Origin: Roseibacillus persicicus
GTDB lineage: Bacteria > Verrucomicrobiota > Verrucomicrobiia > Verrucomicrobiales > Akkermansiaceae
DNA: 64,000 nt
Direction: 5' to 3'
Assembly (NCBI RefSeq): GCF_014651675.1
Contig: NZ_BMXI01000002.1
Coordinates: 20,414 to 84,413, forward strand
Position 1 is the first letter of the stretch. Every line of letters starts with the position of its first letter. The notes beneath the pieces are model-generated. The model was not told the DNA's origin. It ran no database searches and worked only from the letters and a program-made list of their open reading frames with translations. The position numbers were made by a program, and so were the translations under genes. Of the stretch, positions 19,491 through 28,747 are shown piece after piece.

Positions 19491-20876
19491 GTGAAGTTTG
19501 CCCTCGTTTTGCTCTCCCTTTTTCCGGTCTTCTCTTTTGCTGAGAAGCGACCGAACGTGCTGTTGATTTGTGTCGATGATTTGCGGCCTGAGCTGGGATG
19601 CTATGGATTGGACTATATTCATTCACCCAACATCGACCGACTGGCTGAGGGCGGGGTGCTGTTCGAGAAGCATTATGTGCAGGCTCCGACCTGTGGGGCC
19701 TCGCGGTATGCGCTGTTGACCGGGCGGTACGGTCCCGCGGGCAATGATGCCTTGATGCGGAGAGCGTCAGCGATTGGCAAGGGCGAGGAGCCTTCTCCCA
19801 GTCTGCCCGCTTGGTTCCGGTCCCATGGCTACACCACGGTCTCGGTCGGCAAGGTGTCCCATCACCCGGGTGGTCGTGGCGGGGCGGATTGGGACGACGA
19901 AGCCATCCCCGAAATGCCGAATTCCTGGGATCGGCATCTCCTTCCGGCAGGGGCCTGGCAGCATCCGCGTGGTTGGATGCATGGGCTGGCTCATGGCGAA
20001 ATTCGCGAGAATGCGGGCGAGATGGCTCTCTTTCAGGCGGAAGAGGGCGATGATTCCATCTACCCTGACGGGGTCGCGATTCCAGAAGCGGTTGGCCAAT
20101 TGAAGGAGCTGGCCGCAGGTGAAAAGCCGTTCTTTCTCGCGGTGGGAATTCTGCGTCCGCACCTGCCGTTTGGCGCTCCCAAGAAGTATCTCGATCTCTA
20201 TGAAGGAGTGGAGCTGCCGGCGATTGCAAACCAGGAAAAACCTGCCGGGCGAACCACCTGGCATGGCTCCGGTGAGTTCATGAAGTATTATCGTTGGGGC
20301 AAGGATCCCCGGAAGGATGCCGCTTTTGCACTAGCAGTTCGTCGTCACTACGCGGCTTGTGTGAGCTATGCTGATGCGATGGTGGGAAGGGTGATGGAGG
20401 CTTTGGCTGATTCACCGGCAGCAGAGAATACCATTGTTGTGTTGTGGGGAGACCACGGTTGGCATTTGGGCGAACATGCGATTTGGGGGAAGCATGCCCT
20501 CTTTGAGGAGTCCTTGCGATCTCCTTTGATCATCGATGTCCCGGGTGGGAAAGAGGGGGAGGCTCGCAAGACCGTGGTTGAGTCTATCGATCTGTATCCC
20601 ACTCTCTGTGCTTTGGCCAATCTGAAGCAACCGGACGAGCTTGATGGTTCTTCTCTGATCCCGCTTCTAACAGGTTCTAACAAAGACCGGGGTGGGGAGG
20701 CGGTTTCCTATCATCACAAGGCGCGGACTCTCCGAACGGAGCGGTATCGTCTGGTGCTGCATAGCGACGGTTTCGTGGAACTCTATGATCACAAGGTCGA
20801 TCCGGGTGAGACCACGAATATTGCGGAAGAAAATGCTGGCTTGGTGAAGGAACTCAGCGAGAAGCTGGGTGCGTGA
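19491..20876 (+). CDS. Exported type I sulfatase (iduronate-2-sulfatase-like)
   Basis: The GTG at 19491 gives 461 residues with a clear signal peptide ([17 protein letters not shown]). The frame is open from a TTG at 19410 overlapping the GH13 stop, but that start would spoil the signal. Metal ligands start at VDDLRP, and the formylglycine motif is C68-G-A-S-R, followed by LLTGR, so a Cys-type sulfatase needing an external formylglycine-generating enzyme (not in this window). [11 protein letters not shown] is the second metal and substrate site. The overall pattern ([26 protein letters not shown]) resembles iduronate-2-sulfatase-like enzymes. It probably removes sulfate esters from polysaccharides, in keeping with the GH13 gene upstream. 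Confidence 0.93.
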   Translation: MKFALVLLSLFPVFSFAEKRPNVLLICVDDLRPELGCYGLDYIHSPNIDRLAEGGVLFEKHYVQAPTCGASRYALLTGRYGPAGNDALMRRASAIGKGEEPSPSLPAWFRSHGYTTVSVGKVSHHPGGRGGADWDDEAIPEMPNSWDRHLLPAGAWQHPRGWMHGLAHGEIRENAGEMALFQAEEGDDSIYPDGVAIPEAVGQLKELAAGEKPFFLAVGILRPHLPFGAPKKYLDLYEGVELPAIANQEKPAGRTTWHGSGEFMKYYRWGKDPRKDAAFALAVRRHYAACVSYADAMVGRVMEALADSPAAENTIVVLWGDHGWHLGEHAIWGKHALFEESLRSPLIIDVPGGKEGEARKTVVESIDLYPTLCALANLKQPDELDGSSLIPLLTGSNKDRGGEAVSYHHKARTLRTERYRLVLHSDGFVELYDHKVDPGETTNIAEENAGLVKELSEKLGA

Positions 20877-20983
20877 AAGATGTTCCGCAAAAGCCTACTC
20901 CCCGTCGTCTCTTTTGGACGAGGTTTCTCGCAATCACAATCTTGGGACTGCTGGCGGGAGTGGCTTATTTGATCATCCGGTGA
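20873..20983 (+). CDS. 36-residue single-helix membrane peptide, overlapping sulfatase stop
   Basis: A GTG at 20873 overlaps the TGA of the sulfatase gene (GTGA), and the frame runs 36 codons to a TGA at 20981-20983. The peptide has a short cytosolic-looking start ([18 protein letters not shown]) followed by a hydrophobic helix ([17 protein letters not shown]) and a final Arg. The stop-start overlap favours translational coupling, and positive charge before the helix fits an inner-membrane peptide. It fills the gap to the convergent ptsI gene almost exactly. No homologue is known to me. It could still be a chance frame. Confidence 0.5.
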   Translation: MKDVPQKPTPRRLFWTRFLAITILGLLAGVAYLIIR

Positions 20984-20987
20984 GCCG

Positions 20988-22745
20988 CTATTTGAGCAGT
21001 TCCGGATAGGCCTTCATTGCGACTTCGCGGGAGGCTTGCATGATGAGGCGGGACTCGGGAAGAGTGAGAGCTTCATCCGCGAGCGCTTTGCACTCCTCGT
21101 AGTTGAGAGCGCGAATCGCGTGTTTGACAGAAGGGAGGCGCGGGGTGCCGACGGAGAGCTCATCAATGCCAAGGCCGACGAGAACGGGTAGCAGAATGAG
21201 GTCGGCCGCCATTTCGCCGCAGATGCCAATCCATATGCCATTCTCGCGTCCGCCATCAATGGTCATTTTGATGAGGCGCATGACGGAAGGGTGGGCCGGC
21301 TTGTAGAGCTGCGAGACCCGTGGATTCACCCGGTCGACGGCGACGGTGTATTGGATGAGGTCGTTGGTTCCGATGGAAAGGAAGTCGACATGGGCGGCGA
21401 TTTCCTTGGCCATGAGAGCTGCAGAGGGAACCTCGATCATCGCCCCGACCTCAATATCATCGGAGAAGGGGATCCCCTTGTCGGCGAGGTCCTCGCGGCA
21501 TTGGTCGAGGACGTCAACGGCTTCGCGAATCTCTCGCAAGCCAGAAATGAGGGGGAACATGATGCCGACTTTGCCATGCACGGAAGCCCGCAGAATGGCG
21601 CGGAGTTGGTCCTTGAAGACATCCCGTCGATCGAGGGAGTAACGAATGCCGCGCCAGCCCAAGAAGGGGTTGGGCTCGGGTTCGGCGAGTGGTTCGCCCG
21701 GGAGCTTGTCTCCTCCGACGTCGAGCGTGCGAATAATGGCCTGCTTGGGCGCGACGGATTCCACCACTTGACGGTAGAGCCGGGCTTGGCGGGGTTCGTC
21801 GGGAAATTCTCCCGTTTCCAGCATGAAAAACTCGGTGCGGAAGAGGCCAATTCCATTCGCGCCTGATTCGGCAACCTGATTGAGCTCATGCTCGAACTCC
21901 ACATTGGCCGAAAGCGTGATGCGCCTGTCATCCAAGGTGGCGGTGTCGCTATCTCGAATCTCCTTGAGTGAAGTCTTGAAGATTTCCCGCTCTTCCGCGA
22001 GAGCCCGGTATCGGGCTGCGGTCTCGGGGGTGGGGTTGACGATGAGTTTGCCCTCGTATCCGTCAATGATGCAGTTGCTAAGGGTGCGGATGCCCAGCAC
22101 TGCGTTTTTCAGGCCCACGACAGCCGGAATCCCCATGGAACGCGCTAGAATCGCGGTGTGGGACACGCTTGAGCCTCGTTCGGTCGCAAATCCGAGGGTT
22201 CGCTGGGGATCCAAGCCAGCGGTATCGGAGGGGTTGAGGTCATAGGTGACGAGAATGTGGCGATGGTCGGGGCTTTCGTCTTCTTCGGGGGAAGAAGCGG
22301 AAAAATTTTGCAAAACCCGCTGGGAGACATCTTCGATATCGCTGGTTCGTTCGCGCAGGTAGGGGTCGGAGATGCGCCGCATGGCCTCCAGAAAGGTCTG
22401 CATGATGGCATAGAAGCAGAACTCGGCGTTCTGTTGCCGACTGGAGATGGCGTCATTGACGCGATCGACGAGAGTCTGATCCTGCAGGATCATGAGGTGG
22501 GACTCGAAGATGCGCCCCTCGGCCTCGCCGGAAATTGACTCGATCTGGGTGCGCAGGGAGGCAAGTTGTTCCTTGGTGCGCTCGAGAGCCCGACGGAATC
22601 GCTCCCGCTCGGTCGGGACTTGATGGGGAGCTACGGCGTAGACTTCGGGGGCGGCAAAGCCCCGGGCGAGAACGTGGACGGGGCCGAAGGCTATCCCTTG
22701 GGAGACGGCTTCTCCGTCAAATATTTGTTCCCTTCCTTCTCCCAT
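20988..22745 (-). CDS. ptsI: Phosphoenolpyruvate-protein phosphotransferase (PTS enzyme I)
   Basis: Enzyme I takes phosphate from PEP onto a histidine and passes it to HPr. The 585-residue length matches the classical form without a GAF domain. The phospho-His loop is SVSH196TAILARSMGIPAVVG. The PEP-binding C-domain shows RTEFFMLE, DVGGDKLPG, EVPSAALMA, SIGTNDLIQYTVAVDR and GICGEMA with the active-site Cys. No HPr or EII gene is in the window, so it may serve a regulatory PTS or distant partners. It stands alone, with 173 bp to the next upstream gene, which has its own terminator. Confidence 0.97.
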   Translation of the reverse strand: MGEGREQIFDGEAVSQGIAFGPVHVLARGFAAPEVYAVAPHQVPTERERFRRALERTKEQLASLRTQIESISGEAEGRIFESHLMILQDQTLVDRVNDAISSRQQNAEFCFYAIMQTFLEAMRRISDPYLRERTSDIEDVSQRVLQNFSASSPEEDESPDHRHILVTYDLNPSDTAGLDPQRTLGFATERGSSVSHTAILARSMGIPAVVGLKNAVLGIRTLSNCIIDGYEGKLIVNPTPETAARYRALAEEREIFKTSLKEIRDSDTATLDDRRITLSANVEFEHELNQVAESGANGIGLFRTEFFMLETGEFPDEPRQARLYRQVVESVAPKQAIIRTLDVGGDKLPGEPLAEPEPNPFLGWRGIRYSLDRRDVFKDQLRAILRASVHGKVGIMFPLISGLREIREAVDVLDQCREDLADKGIPFSDDIEVGAMIEVPSAALMAKEIAAHVDFLSIGTNDLIQYTVAVDRVNPRVSQLYKPAHPSVMRLIKMTIDGGRENGIWIGICGEMAADLILLPVLVGLGIDELSVGTPRLPSVKHAIRALNYEECKALADEALTLPESRLIMQASREVAMKAYPELLK

Positions 22746-22862
22746 CTGCGGCTATCTTGCCGTGTTCTGGCCTTGGCCAAAAGGCGAAAATCCGAGGGAA
22801 GAGAAATTGCTAACAAATTGTGTAAATTTGCATGGCGCGAGAGTGGCCTGTCTCCCCGCAAC

Positions 22863-22889
22863 AAAAAGCCCCACTGGAAGGTGGGGCTT
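22863..22889 (-). terminator. Rho-independent terminator of the ExbB-TPR operon
   Basis: On the minus strand a 9-bp perfect stem (AAGCCCCAC, six-base loop, GTGGGGCTT; 22866-22889) is followed by a short T run. It lies about 30 bp beyond the stop of the last gene of the operon. Confidence 0.85.
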
Positions 22890-22918
22890 GGGAAAATCTG
22901 AGGGATGAGCGCCGCGGC

Positions 22919-23806
22919 TTAGGCTTTCTTGTATTTTAGAAAGGCCTTGTATTCATCGGGCAACTTGTCGCCGCGTCCGAGTGCGGTCTGCCACATCTCA
23001 ACCAGTGCGGCGGCTTCTCCCAGGAGAAGGGCGCCGGTCGAATTCGGATTCTCATCCGGGGTGCCGTGCAGCTTGCGGGCAAGTTCGACCTCGGGATGCT
23101 TTTCATAGACGCTGAAGCAAGCCAAGGCGGCCTTTTTCGTCAAAACCTCTGATGCGGTGTAATCGGCGACGAAGGCTTTGTTAAAGGCGATCAAGGCGTC
23201 TTCCAAGCGGCCCAAGCCGTCGAGAGCGAGTCCGTGGCAATATTCCAACTGGGCGCGAATGCTGCCAGGGACTTTGCGGTCGGCCCATTCTTCGCAGAGG
23301 ATATTCAGACGGGCCCAATCTTCGGTGCGCACCGCGTTGTAGAGCGGATAGACCTCGATTTGGGTTTTCTGGGTTTCCAGAAGGAGGGGAGCGGGCTTGA
23401 ACTTGCTCATCAGGGTCTCGATCTCTTCGTATTTGCCCAACTTGCGAGCACACTCGATTTCGTAGAATCCCGAGAGGGTCGAGAAGTTGCCGGGCACATC
23501 CTCGACGAACTTGTATTTCTCACGTGCTTTTTTGAAAGCAGGCTGAGCTTTTTCGTAGTCGCGGTTTTCGTAGAGCTCGAGAGCATCTGCGAACTCGGCG
23601 GGGGTGAAGAACATCACCGAGACATTGCGAACGGGGACGTCAATTCGATTGAGCGACTTGGGATTTTCGCGGTAGCGAATGGTCTTTTCGGAGGCGGCTT
23701 CGATCCAAACTTTGTCTGAATTTCCGTCTTGGCCGATGAGGGCGGGAGCGAGGTCTTGTCCGGACAAGCTGGCCGCACATGCTAGGAAGAAAATGATATT
23801 TTTCAT
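22919..23806 (-). CDS. Exported TPR-like repeat protein, last gene of ExbB operon
   Basis: A 295-residue protein with a signal peptide (MKNIIFFLACAASLSG). Helical repeat signatures follow (ALELYENRDYEKAQPAFKKA, ALDGLGRLEDALIAFNKAF), spaced like TPRs. The early segment around 30-60 looks like a small beta domain. It lies 21 bp after the large TPR gene and just before a terminator, so it closes the exbB-exbD-exbD-TPR operon. I infer a periplasmic partner in that energised system; nothing in the sequence names the cargo. Confidence 0.75.
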   Translation of the reverse strand: MKNIIFFLACAASLSGQDLAPALIGQDGNSDKVWIEAASEKTIRYRENPKSLNRIDVPVRNVSVMFFTPAEFADALELYENRDYEKAQPAFKKAREKYKFVEDVPGNFSTLSGFYEIECARKLGKYEEIETLMSKFKPAPLLLETQKTQIEVYPLYNAVRTEDWARLNILCEEWADRKVPGSIRAQLEYCHGLALDGLGRLEDALIAFNKAFVADYTASEVLTKKAALACFSVYEKHPEVELARKLHGTPDENPNSTGALLLGEAAALVEMWQTALGRGDKLPDEYKAFLKYKKA

Positions 23807-23827
23807 ATGAGTGGGTTGGTCGGGTTC

Positions 23828-26800
23828 TTAGTTTTGCTCCTCTTCAACGATAGGTTTGGTGTCGGGATTGGCTTCGTAGACTTGCACCTGCTTCTGGACG
23901 TCGTCCCACATCTCCTTTTCTTCCTCGGGAACCCGGGGATTGGAACGGATGTTCGTGGTGGCCTTGATGAACTTGTAGCCAGTTTCGTAGGCGAACTGAC
24001 GGTCGGCGGGAGTCTTGTCGGTGGCGGGCTTGTTCCGGTCCCAAAGGAGCTGCATGTAGCGCTTCAAAGAGGGAGCAGAGACCGCGATGAGGCCACGATA
24101 GGAACCATAGATGCCGAAGTAGGTGACCATGGCGTTCTCGGTTTCTCCGAGGTTGTCGTAGGCTTGGGCCAACACGTAGCTGACTTGCGGAGCGTAGGTG
24201 TTGTAGTTGAGGTCGGGCTGAAGGAATTCCTTGGCGCGAGCCTTGGCTTCTTCCCACTTCTCCAGTTTGGCCAGAACTTCAACCGCGCGGTAGAGCGCCT
24301 GCTGTTGTTGCTTGTTGTCGGTGGAGTTCTGGTAAACGGCGATGAGTTGCTCAACCGCTTTCTCGTTTTCCGAACCGCTGTCGGAACGGCCGTAGACATC
24401 GGCGAGACCGAAGCGGGCGGGGAAGCGGTAGGATTGGTCGGTGCGACCAAGCACTTCCTCATAGTAAGGAATGGCCTCTTTGGGAGAAGCGGTCTTCTCG
24501 CGCAAGTAGTCGCCGACGCTCACCAGAATGAAGTTGGAGAGAGTCTTCAGGTCGAAGTCTTGCTTCAGGTCGCCGAAGAGGACCTTGATCATCGCGTTGG
24601 CCTTGGAGGCGGCACCATTGTCTTCAGACTTGGAGGCGGTCTTTGCCTTTTCCTCGAAAACGCCAATCAAAGCGATGCGGAGCAGGGCTTGCGCGGCCTT
24701 GTCCTCGGTGCGGATACCAGGGAAGGCGTAGTAGAGATCCTTGAGACCTTCCTCGGTGTTGCCGGGCGTGGCGAGGTAGAACTTGGTGAAGGAGTTGATG
24801 GCTTCTTCCAGGCCGTAGGAGCCGGGAACTTTTGCAAGTTGGGCAATCACTCCCTGCAGGCGGTCGAGACCTTCCTCGGAGCGTTCAGCGGCGATGAGAG
24901 CAGGCATTCCTGCTACTGCGACCTGGGCTTTGTAGGGAGAATTGTCGCCATACTCTTCCCAGAACTTGTCGTAGAAAGGAACTGCTTCGGCGAGAGTTTC
25001 GCTCTTCTCTTCGCCGAGAAGTCCGACGAGATAGAAAAGGGATTCTCCGGCGACCATATCGTTCTCCTTGCGCTCGGCGAGGGCGAGGGCGCGCTCGTAG
25101 TATTGCTTGGCCTCGTCAGCGTTGCCTTGGGTCTGGAGGACATTGCCTTTCAAGTTGAAGACCATCTCGCGATTGCCAGCATCGGGGAACTCGCTCTCGA
25201 CTTTGTTTAGCTTCTCGAGGGCTTCTGGATACTCTTCCTGCGCGAAGTGGCAGTTGGCGCGGTCATAGAGAGCGAAGGGAAGGTAGGAATTCTCCTTGGG
25301 ATTTGGGTAAGCCTTCAAGAACTTGTCGAGAAGAGGAGCCGCGCGGTCCCAAAGCTGGAGCTGGGCGTAGTTGGAGGCGTCGAAATACTGGGCTGCCACC
25401 TTGAACTGGCTCTCCGGATACTCTTTCACGTGGCGGCTCAAGGGCTCGACCGCTTGGTCGAACTGTCCGGTGTAGAAGAGGCTGCCGCCCAAGACGTGGA
25501 GGCAGATGTCGTGTTGCTTGGAACCCTTCGGCAACTGGGGTTCCATCACGGTGGCGACTTCGAGGCAGAGGTCGTATTCGCCCTCGTAGAACAGTCCGGT
25601 CAGCATCAGGCTGCGCACGGATTCCTCATATTGGCTGCCGGGGAAGAGCTTGAGGAACTTCTGGCCTTCTTTCTCAGTCTGCAAGACACGACCGACAAGG
25701 GAGGAGGTGCGGACCAACTGGTAGAGATAGTTCTCGCGCTTCTCGCGAGGAGAATTGCTGTGATAGCGCTCGAGCATGTCGTAGGCGCCGTAAGCTCCGC
25801 GGATGTTGCCGGATTGCTCATGAATGTAAGCGGTGGCTGCGAGGGCCGTCACTTCGGGGAGTTTGCCTTCTTTCTCGCGGGCTTTGCTCATCTCCAGCTG
25901 CTTCTCGAGAGCAGACTTCTGATAGATGCTGGCTCCATCGGGGAAAGAGCGGGGATAGTCGCCGACCTGCTGAATGGCAGCCCGCAAGCTGTCTTCCGCT
26001 TCAACCGAACTGGGAACCAGAGCGTAGAGCTCGAAGCCTACCCGCTTCATCTCGGCCTGCAGTGCTTGTGCTGCGAGGGTCATGAAGACTGGGGAGTAGG
26101 GCTGGGCTTCCCAAGGAAGAAAAACGACGTCCGCACGGTGCTTCTTGAGGAAATCGAGAAGAGCTGCTTCGTCCTTCTTTGCGATAGCGGCTTCGCAGAA
26201 AGCTTGGAAGCCAGCCATGATTCCGGCGGGAGGAGTTGGGAAAGTATTCTTATTCTTGATGGCGATTTGGAGGTTTTCCACTCCACCGGCCAACTTTTCG
26301 GTTTTGAAGTGGCAGACCGCCATGTTGATGTAGAAGGCTCCCTTGGGGAAGTTGTCGCGCTCGGGATCGCGCTCGGCGAGGAATTTCTTATACTGTTTGA
26401 TGGCCACGTCGTATTCCTCTTTGCCTTGTGCGGCTTCGCCCCACTTCAGGAGGGACTTCTTGTGGTAGGTGTTCTCAAAGGCTCCGTCTTTGTTGGGGTA
26501 CTTCTCGTAGCAATGCTTAAAGGATGCCATGGCGTCCTCGAACTTGTTGAGCTTGAGCTCGCAAAATCCCTTGTGATACCAGAACCAACCGAACTTGGGG
26601 CCGTAGAGCTGCATGGCGCGGCCGTCGAAGGTCTTGGTCGCCTGCGACAAATAGGAGAGGGCTTCATTCCATTTGGCGGCACCTTCCGGCATCCCGAGGC
26701 GTCGGGCCTCGTTCATGGCTGTCAGTGAGTTGGAGTGGAGCTCTTCCACCCCGCCTTGTGCGCGGAGAGAAGTGGAGCTAGCGAACATGAGCAGTAGAGC

Positions 26801-26833
26801 AAGGAGTGCTCCAGTATAGTTCCAATATTTCAT
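23828..26833 (-). CDS. 1001-residue periplasmic tetratricopeptide-repeat protein
   Basis: The ATG at 26833 gives a signal peptide (MKYWNYTGALLALLLMFASS ending SLRAQ) and 1001 residues; an upstream TTG at 26923 is less likely. Almost the whole chain is helical repeat. Examples are KGFCELKLNKFEDAMASFKH, VCHFKTEKLAGGVENLQIAI, NCHFAQEEYPEALEKLNKVE and KQYYERALALAERK. This amounts to well over fifteen TPR-like units. It directly follows two ExbD genes. In Tol-Pal and related systems a TPR protein (YbgF/CpoB) also sits downstream of the motor genes, so this may be an outsized analogue. Precise function unknown. Confidence 0.85.
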   Translation of the reverse strand: MKYWNYTGALLALLLMFASSTSLRAQGGVEELHSNSLTAMNEARRLGMPEGAAKWNEALSYLSQATKTFDGRAMQLYGPKFGWFWYHKGFCELKLNKFEDAMASFKHCYEKYPNKDGAFENTYHKKSLLKWGEAAQGKEEYDVAIKQYKKFLAERDPERDNFPKGAFYINMAVCHFKTEKLAGGVENLQIAIKNKNTFPTPPAGIMAGFQAFCEAAIAKKDEAALLDFLKKHRADVVFLPWEAQPYSPVFMTLAAQALQAEMKRVGFELYALVPSSVEAEDSLRAAIQQVGDYPRSFPDGASIYQKSALEKQLEMSKAREKEGKLPEVTALAATAYIHEQSGNIRGAYGAYDMLERYHSNSPREKRENYLYQLVRTSSLVGRVLQTEKEGQKFLKLFPGSQYEESVRSLMLTGLFYEGEYDLCLEVATVMEPQLPKGSKQHDICLHVLGGSLFYTGQFDQAVEPLSRHVKEYPESQFKVAAQYFDASNYAQLQLWDRAAPLLDKFLKAYPNPKENSYLPFALYDRANCHFAQEEYPEALEKLNKVESEFPDAGNREMVFNLKGNVLQTQGNADEAKQYYERALALAERKENDMVAGESLFYLVGLLGEEKSETLAEAVPFYDKFWEEYGDNSPYKAQVAVAGMPALIAAERSEEGLDRLQGVIAQLAKVPGSYGLEEAINSFTKFYLATPGNTEEGLKDLYYAFPGIRTEDKAAQALLRIALIGVFEEKAKTASKSEDNGAASKANAMIKVLFGDLKQDFDLKTLSNFILVSVGDYLREKTASPKEAIPYYEEVLGRTDQSYRFPARFGLADVYGRSDSGSENEKAVEQLIAVYQNSTDNKQQQQALYRAVEVLAKLEKWEEAKARAKEFLQPDLNYNTYAPQVSYVLAQAYDNLGETENAMVTYFGIYGSYRGLIAVSAPSLKRYMQLLWDRNKPATDKTPADRQFAYETGYKFIKATTNIRSNPRVPEEEKEMWDDVQKQVQVYEANPDTKPIVEEEQN

Positions 26834-26950
26834 TATCAGTAAGTTGGCTTGGGTTGGGAAAAATGCAAAAGAGTTCCCGTCGGCCCCGCTGGGGGGGCCG
26901 TGGGAGATAGTTGTTGTGAACAAGGAATCGCCATCAGCGACCCGGACCGA

Positions 26951-27415
26951 TTACTCGTTGACGAGGTCGGTGAAGGTCACTTTGGAGATCTGCTTGGAAC
27001 GCAGGGTGTCGATGACATCGATGGAGCGCTGGTGAAGGGCGTCGCCATCGACGAAGACCTGCACGAGAGGCTCCTGGCCTGCTGCACGGGCTCCATCAGC
27101 GTAGGTGCCCAGACGCTCGGCGAGCATGGGAAGCTTGCGAGACTCGGGGTCGTCATCAAGCCGTTCCTGGGCTGGTCCGGAGTTGACGTAAATCACACCG
27201 TCATTATCGACGCGGATGAAGAGGGGCTTGATCTCCGGAATGTCATCCGAAGGGGCGGCCGCTGGCAACTGCATGTTGGTATCCGTTTCGCTGCGAACAA
27301 TGGTGGTCGTCACCAGGAAGTAGATGAGCAGTAGGAAACAAATGTCGATGAGGGACGAGATATCCAATACGGGTTCGTCGTCCTCGAGCGCTTTGCCTTT
27401 TTTGTGTCTAGCCAT
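26951..27415 (-). CDS. exbD: ExbD/TolR family energy-transducing protein (second copy)
   Basis: A 154-residue bitopic protein: a short charged N-terminus, one helix (LIDICFLLLIYFLVTTTIV), then a periplasmic domain. The proton-path Asp is D24 in SSLIDICFLL, as in ExbD. It lies 16 bp after the other ExbD gene and before the big TPR gene. Two different ExbD proteins with one ExbB may form one motor with a mixed core or two alternative complexes. The periplasmic part (PLFIRVDNDGVIYVN) differs clearly from its neighbour. Confidence 0.93.
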   Translation of the reverse strand: MARHKKGKALEDDEPVLDISSLIDICFLLLIYFLVTTTIVRSETDTNMQLPAAAPSDDIPEIKPLFIRVDNDGVIYVNSGPAQERLDDDPESRKLPMLAERLGTYADGARAAGQEPLVQVFVDGDALHQRSIDVIDTLRSKQISKVTFTDLVNE

Positions 27416-27431
27416 GAAAAAATTTCGTTGA

Positions 27432-27917
27432 TTATTGGTAGGCCTTGGAGCTTGCGTAACTGGCGAAAATCACCTGATCGACGCCGGCTTCTGCCGCGAT
27501 GCGGATGATGCGACGGCAGTGCTTGAACTCAACGTTCCGGTGACCACGCAGGTGCAACTGGGGTTTGACCGTTCCTTCCATTTTGTTCTTCTGCTCCTTG
27601 ATGTATTCAAGGATGGCAGCGTCATCATCGGGGAATGGGGTGAACTTTTCGTCTCCCATCGAGTAACGGCCTCCAGCCTCAGCCATTGCATCATCGCCAT
27701 AGACGTTGATTACGATACGGCCGGTTTTCTTTTCCTGCGGGCTCGAGTGCTCGGCGACTGGAACCTCAACCCTCTTGTCCATCTTCACAACCACCAGATT
27801 GGCGGTCACAATGAAGAAGATGAGGAGGAGGAAGACCATGTCGATCATAGGTGACATGTCGACAGCGAGGCCGTCGCCTTCATCGGCATTCGCCGCGCGG
27901 AGTTTCTTGGATGCCAT
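27432..27917 (-). CDS. exbD: ExbD/TolR family energy-transducing protein (first copy)
   Basis: A 161-residue bitopic inner-membrane protein with the ExbD helix MSPMIDMVFLLLIFFIVTAN. The key Asp is D26. The periplasmic domain includes GRIVINVYGDDAMAEAGG and a C-terminal PQLHLRGHRNVEFKHCRRII, fitting the ExbD/TolR fold. It couples proton flow through ExbB to force on a periplasmic partner. It lies 62 bp downstream of exbB, and the spacer carries a terminator-like hairpin (27944-27974) that may lower its expression relative to exbB. Confidence 0.95.
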   Translation of the reverse strand: MASKKLRAANADEGDGLAVDMSPMIDMVFLLLIFFIVTANLVVVKMDKRVEVPVAEHSSPQEKKTGRIVINVYGDDAMAEAGGRYSMGDEKFTPFPDDDAAILEYIKEQKNKMEGTVKPQLHLRGHRNVEFKHCRRIIRIAAEAGVDQVIFASYASSKAYQ

Positions 27918-27943
27918 TACAGTTGAAAATCAGGGAGGTTTGC

Positions 27944-27974
27944 AAAAAGGAAGGGGACTCGGTGAGCCCCCTTT
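27944..27974 (-). terminator. Intraoperonic terminator-like hairpin between exbB and exbD
   Basis: On the minus strand, AAAGGGGG and CCCCTT arms (plus strand 27951-27974) enclose a GAG/CTC inner pairing, followed by CC and a five-T run. It could end a fraction of transcripts just after exbB. Strength is uncertain because of one bulge and the interrupted T tract. Confidence 0.5.
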
Positions 27975-27979
27975 CGCAA

Positions 27980-28747
27980 TTAGACGGCGACACCTTCGGG
28001 GATCTTGGTGAGGTAAGCGTCGGCGTTCACAGTCTGGAGGGAAGCGTTGAGCATTTCCTCAGCAGAGTGATGGGCGTCAGCAACCAAGCCGTTGAGCTTG
28101 TTCTTGAAGAAGAAGTAAAAAATCACGGCGGGAATCGCGGTAATCAGACCCCACATGGTAGTGAGGAGGGCGACGGAGATCTGGCCAGCCAACTGGGCGG
28201 GCTCGGCCTGTCCGGTCTCGGCGAGAACACCGAACGCGCTCACCATACCGATGACGGTTCCGAGCAGTCCCAACATGGGAGCGGCTTGGGCGACGAGACC
28301 AATGTAGTTGATCCAAGTCATGTTCTTGCGGTTCTCGTTGATTGAAAAGTCAGCCATGGCGTCTTCCACCTGGTCGCGACCGAGGGTCTCAGGCTGAGTG
28401 GCGTCGATGTTGGGAAGGGCGTATGCTGTCATGCGGCCGAGGTAGGAAGGATGGGATGCTCCCAACTCGATTGCGGAACGTACCCGGCAAGCGGTCATGT
28501 GCTCCAAAAGGGCAGCGCGAAGGTCGTCGGGAACGAACTTGGATTTGGTGAGGTTGATGAAATTGAAAACGACCAGAGCAATGAGAGCCAAAATCGCAAT
28601 CCCGATGAAAATCATCGTAGGGCCACCATCCAGGATGTATTTTTGCAGAGCATTACCTTCTGCAAAAAGACTGCCTGAAGAGGCGAGGAGAATGGCGGTA
28701 GTGGAAGTGGCGACCCGTGGGAAACGGCTTCTAGTTTTTTCAATCAT
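27980..28747 (-). CDS. exbB: ExbB/TolQ/MotA-type proton channel
   Basis: The ATG at 28747 gives 255 residues with a cleavable-looking N-terminal segment (TSTTAILLASSGSLFAEG), as in ExbB proteins with a periplasmic N-terminus. The chain then follows the ExbB plan of three helices: PTMIFIGIAILALIALVVF, then NYIGLVAQAAPMLGLLGTVIG, then ISVALLTTMWGLITAIPAVI with the channel Thr/Ser residues. The frame extends upstream to 28924, but that part is not family-like. It heads the operon exbB-exbD-exbD-TPR-TPR and supplies proton-driven force for outer-membrane transport or envelope maintenance. No TonB protein is in the window. Confidence 0.94.
   Translation of the reverse strand: MIEKTRSRFPRVATSTTAILLASSGSLFAEGNALQKYILDGGPTMIFIGIAILALIALVVFNFINLTKSKFVPDDLRAALLEHMTACRVRSAIELGASHPSYLGRMTAYALPNIDATQPETLGRDQVEDAMADFSINENRKNMTWINYIGLVAQAAPMLGLLGTVIGMVSAFGVLAETGQAEPAQLAGQISVALLTTMWGLITAIPAVIFYFFFKNKLNGLVADAHHSAEEMLNASLQTVNADAYLTKIPEGVAV

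Noticed and set aside
23807-26728. Long antisense frames opposite the TPR gene (467 and 493 residues)
   Set aside because: Gly/Val/Leu-rich low-complexity translations caused by codon bias of the true minus-strand gene, whose repeats and signal peptide are clear.
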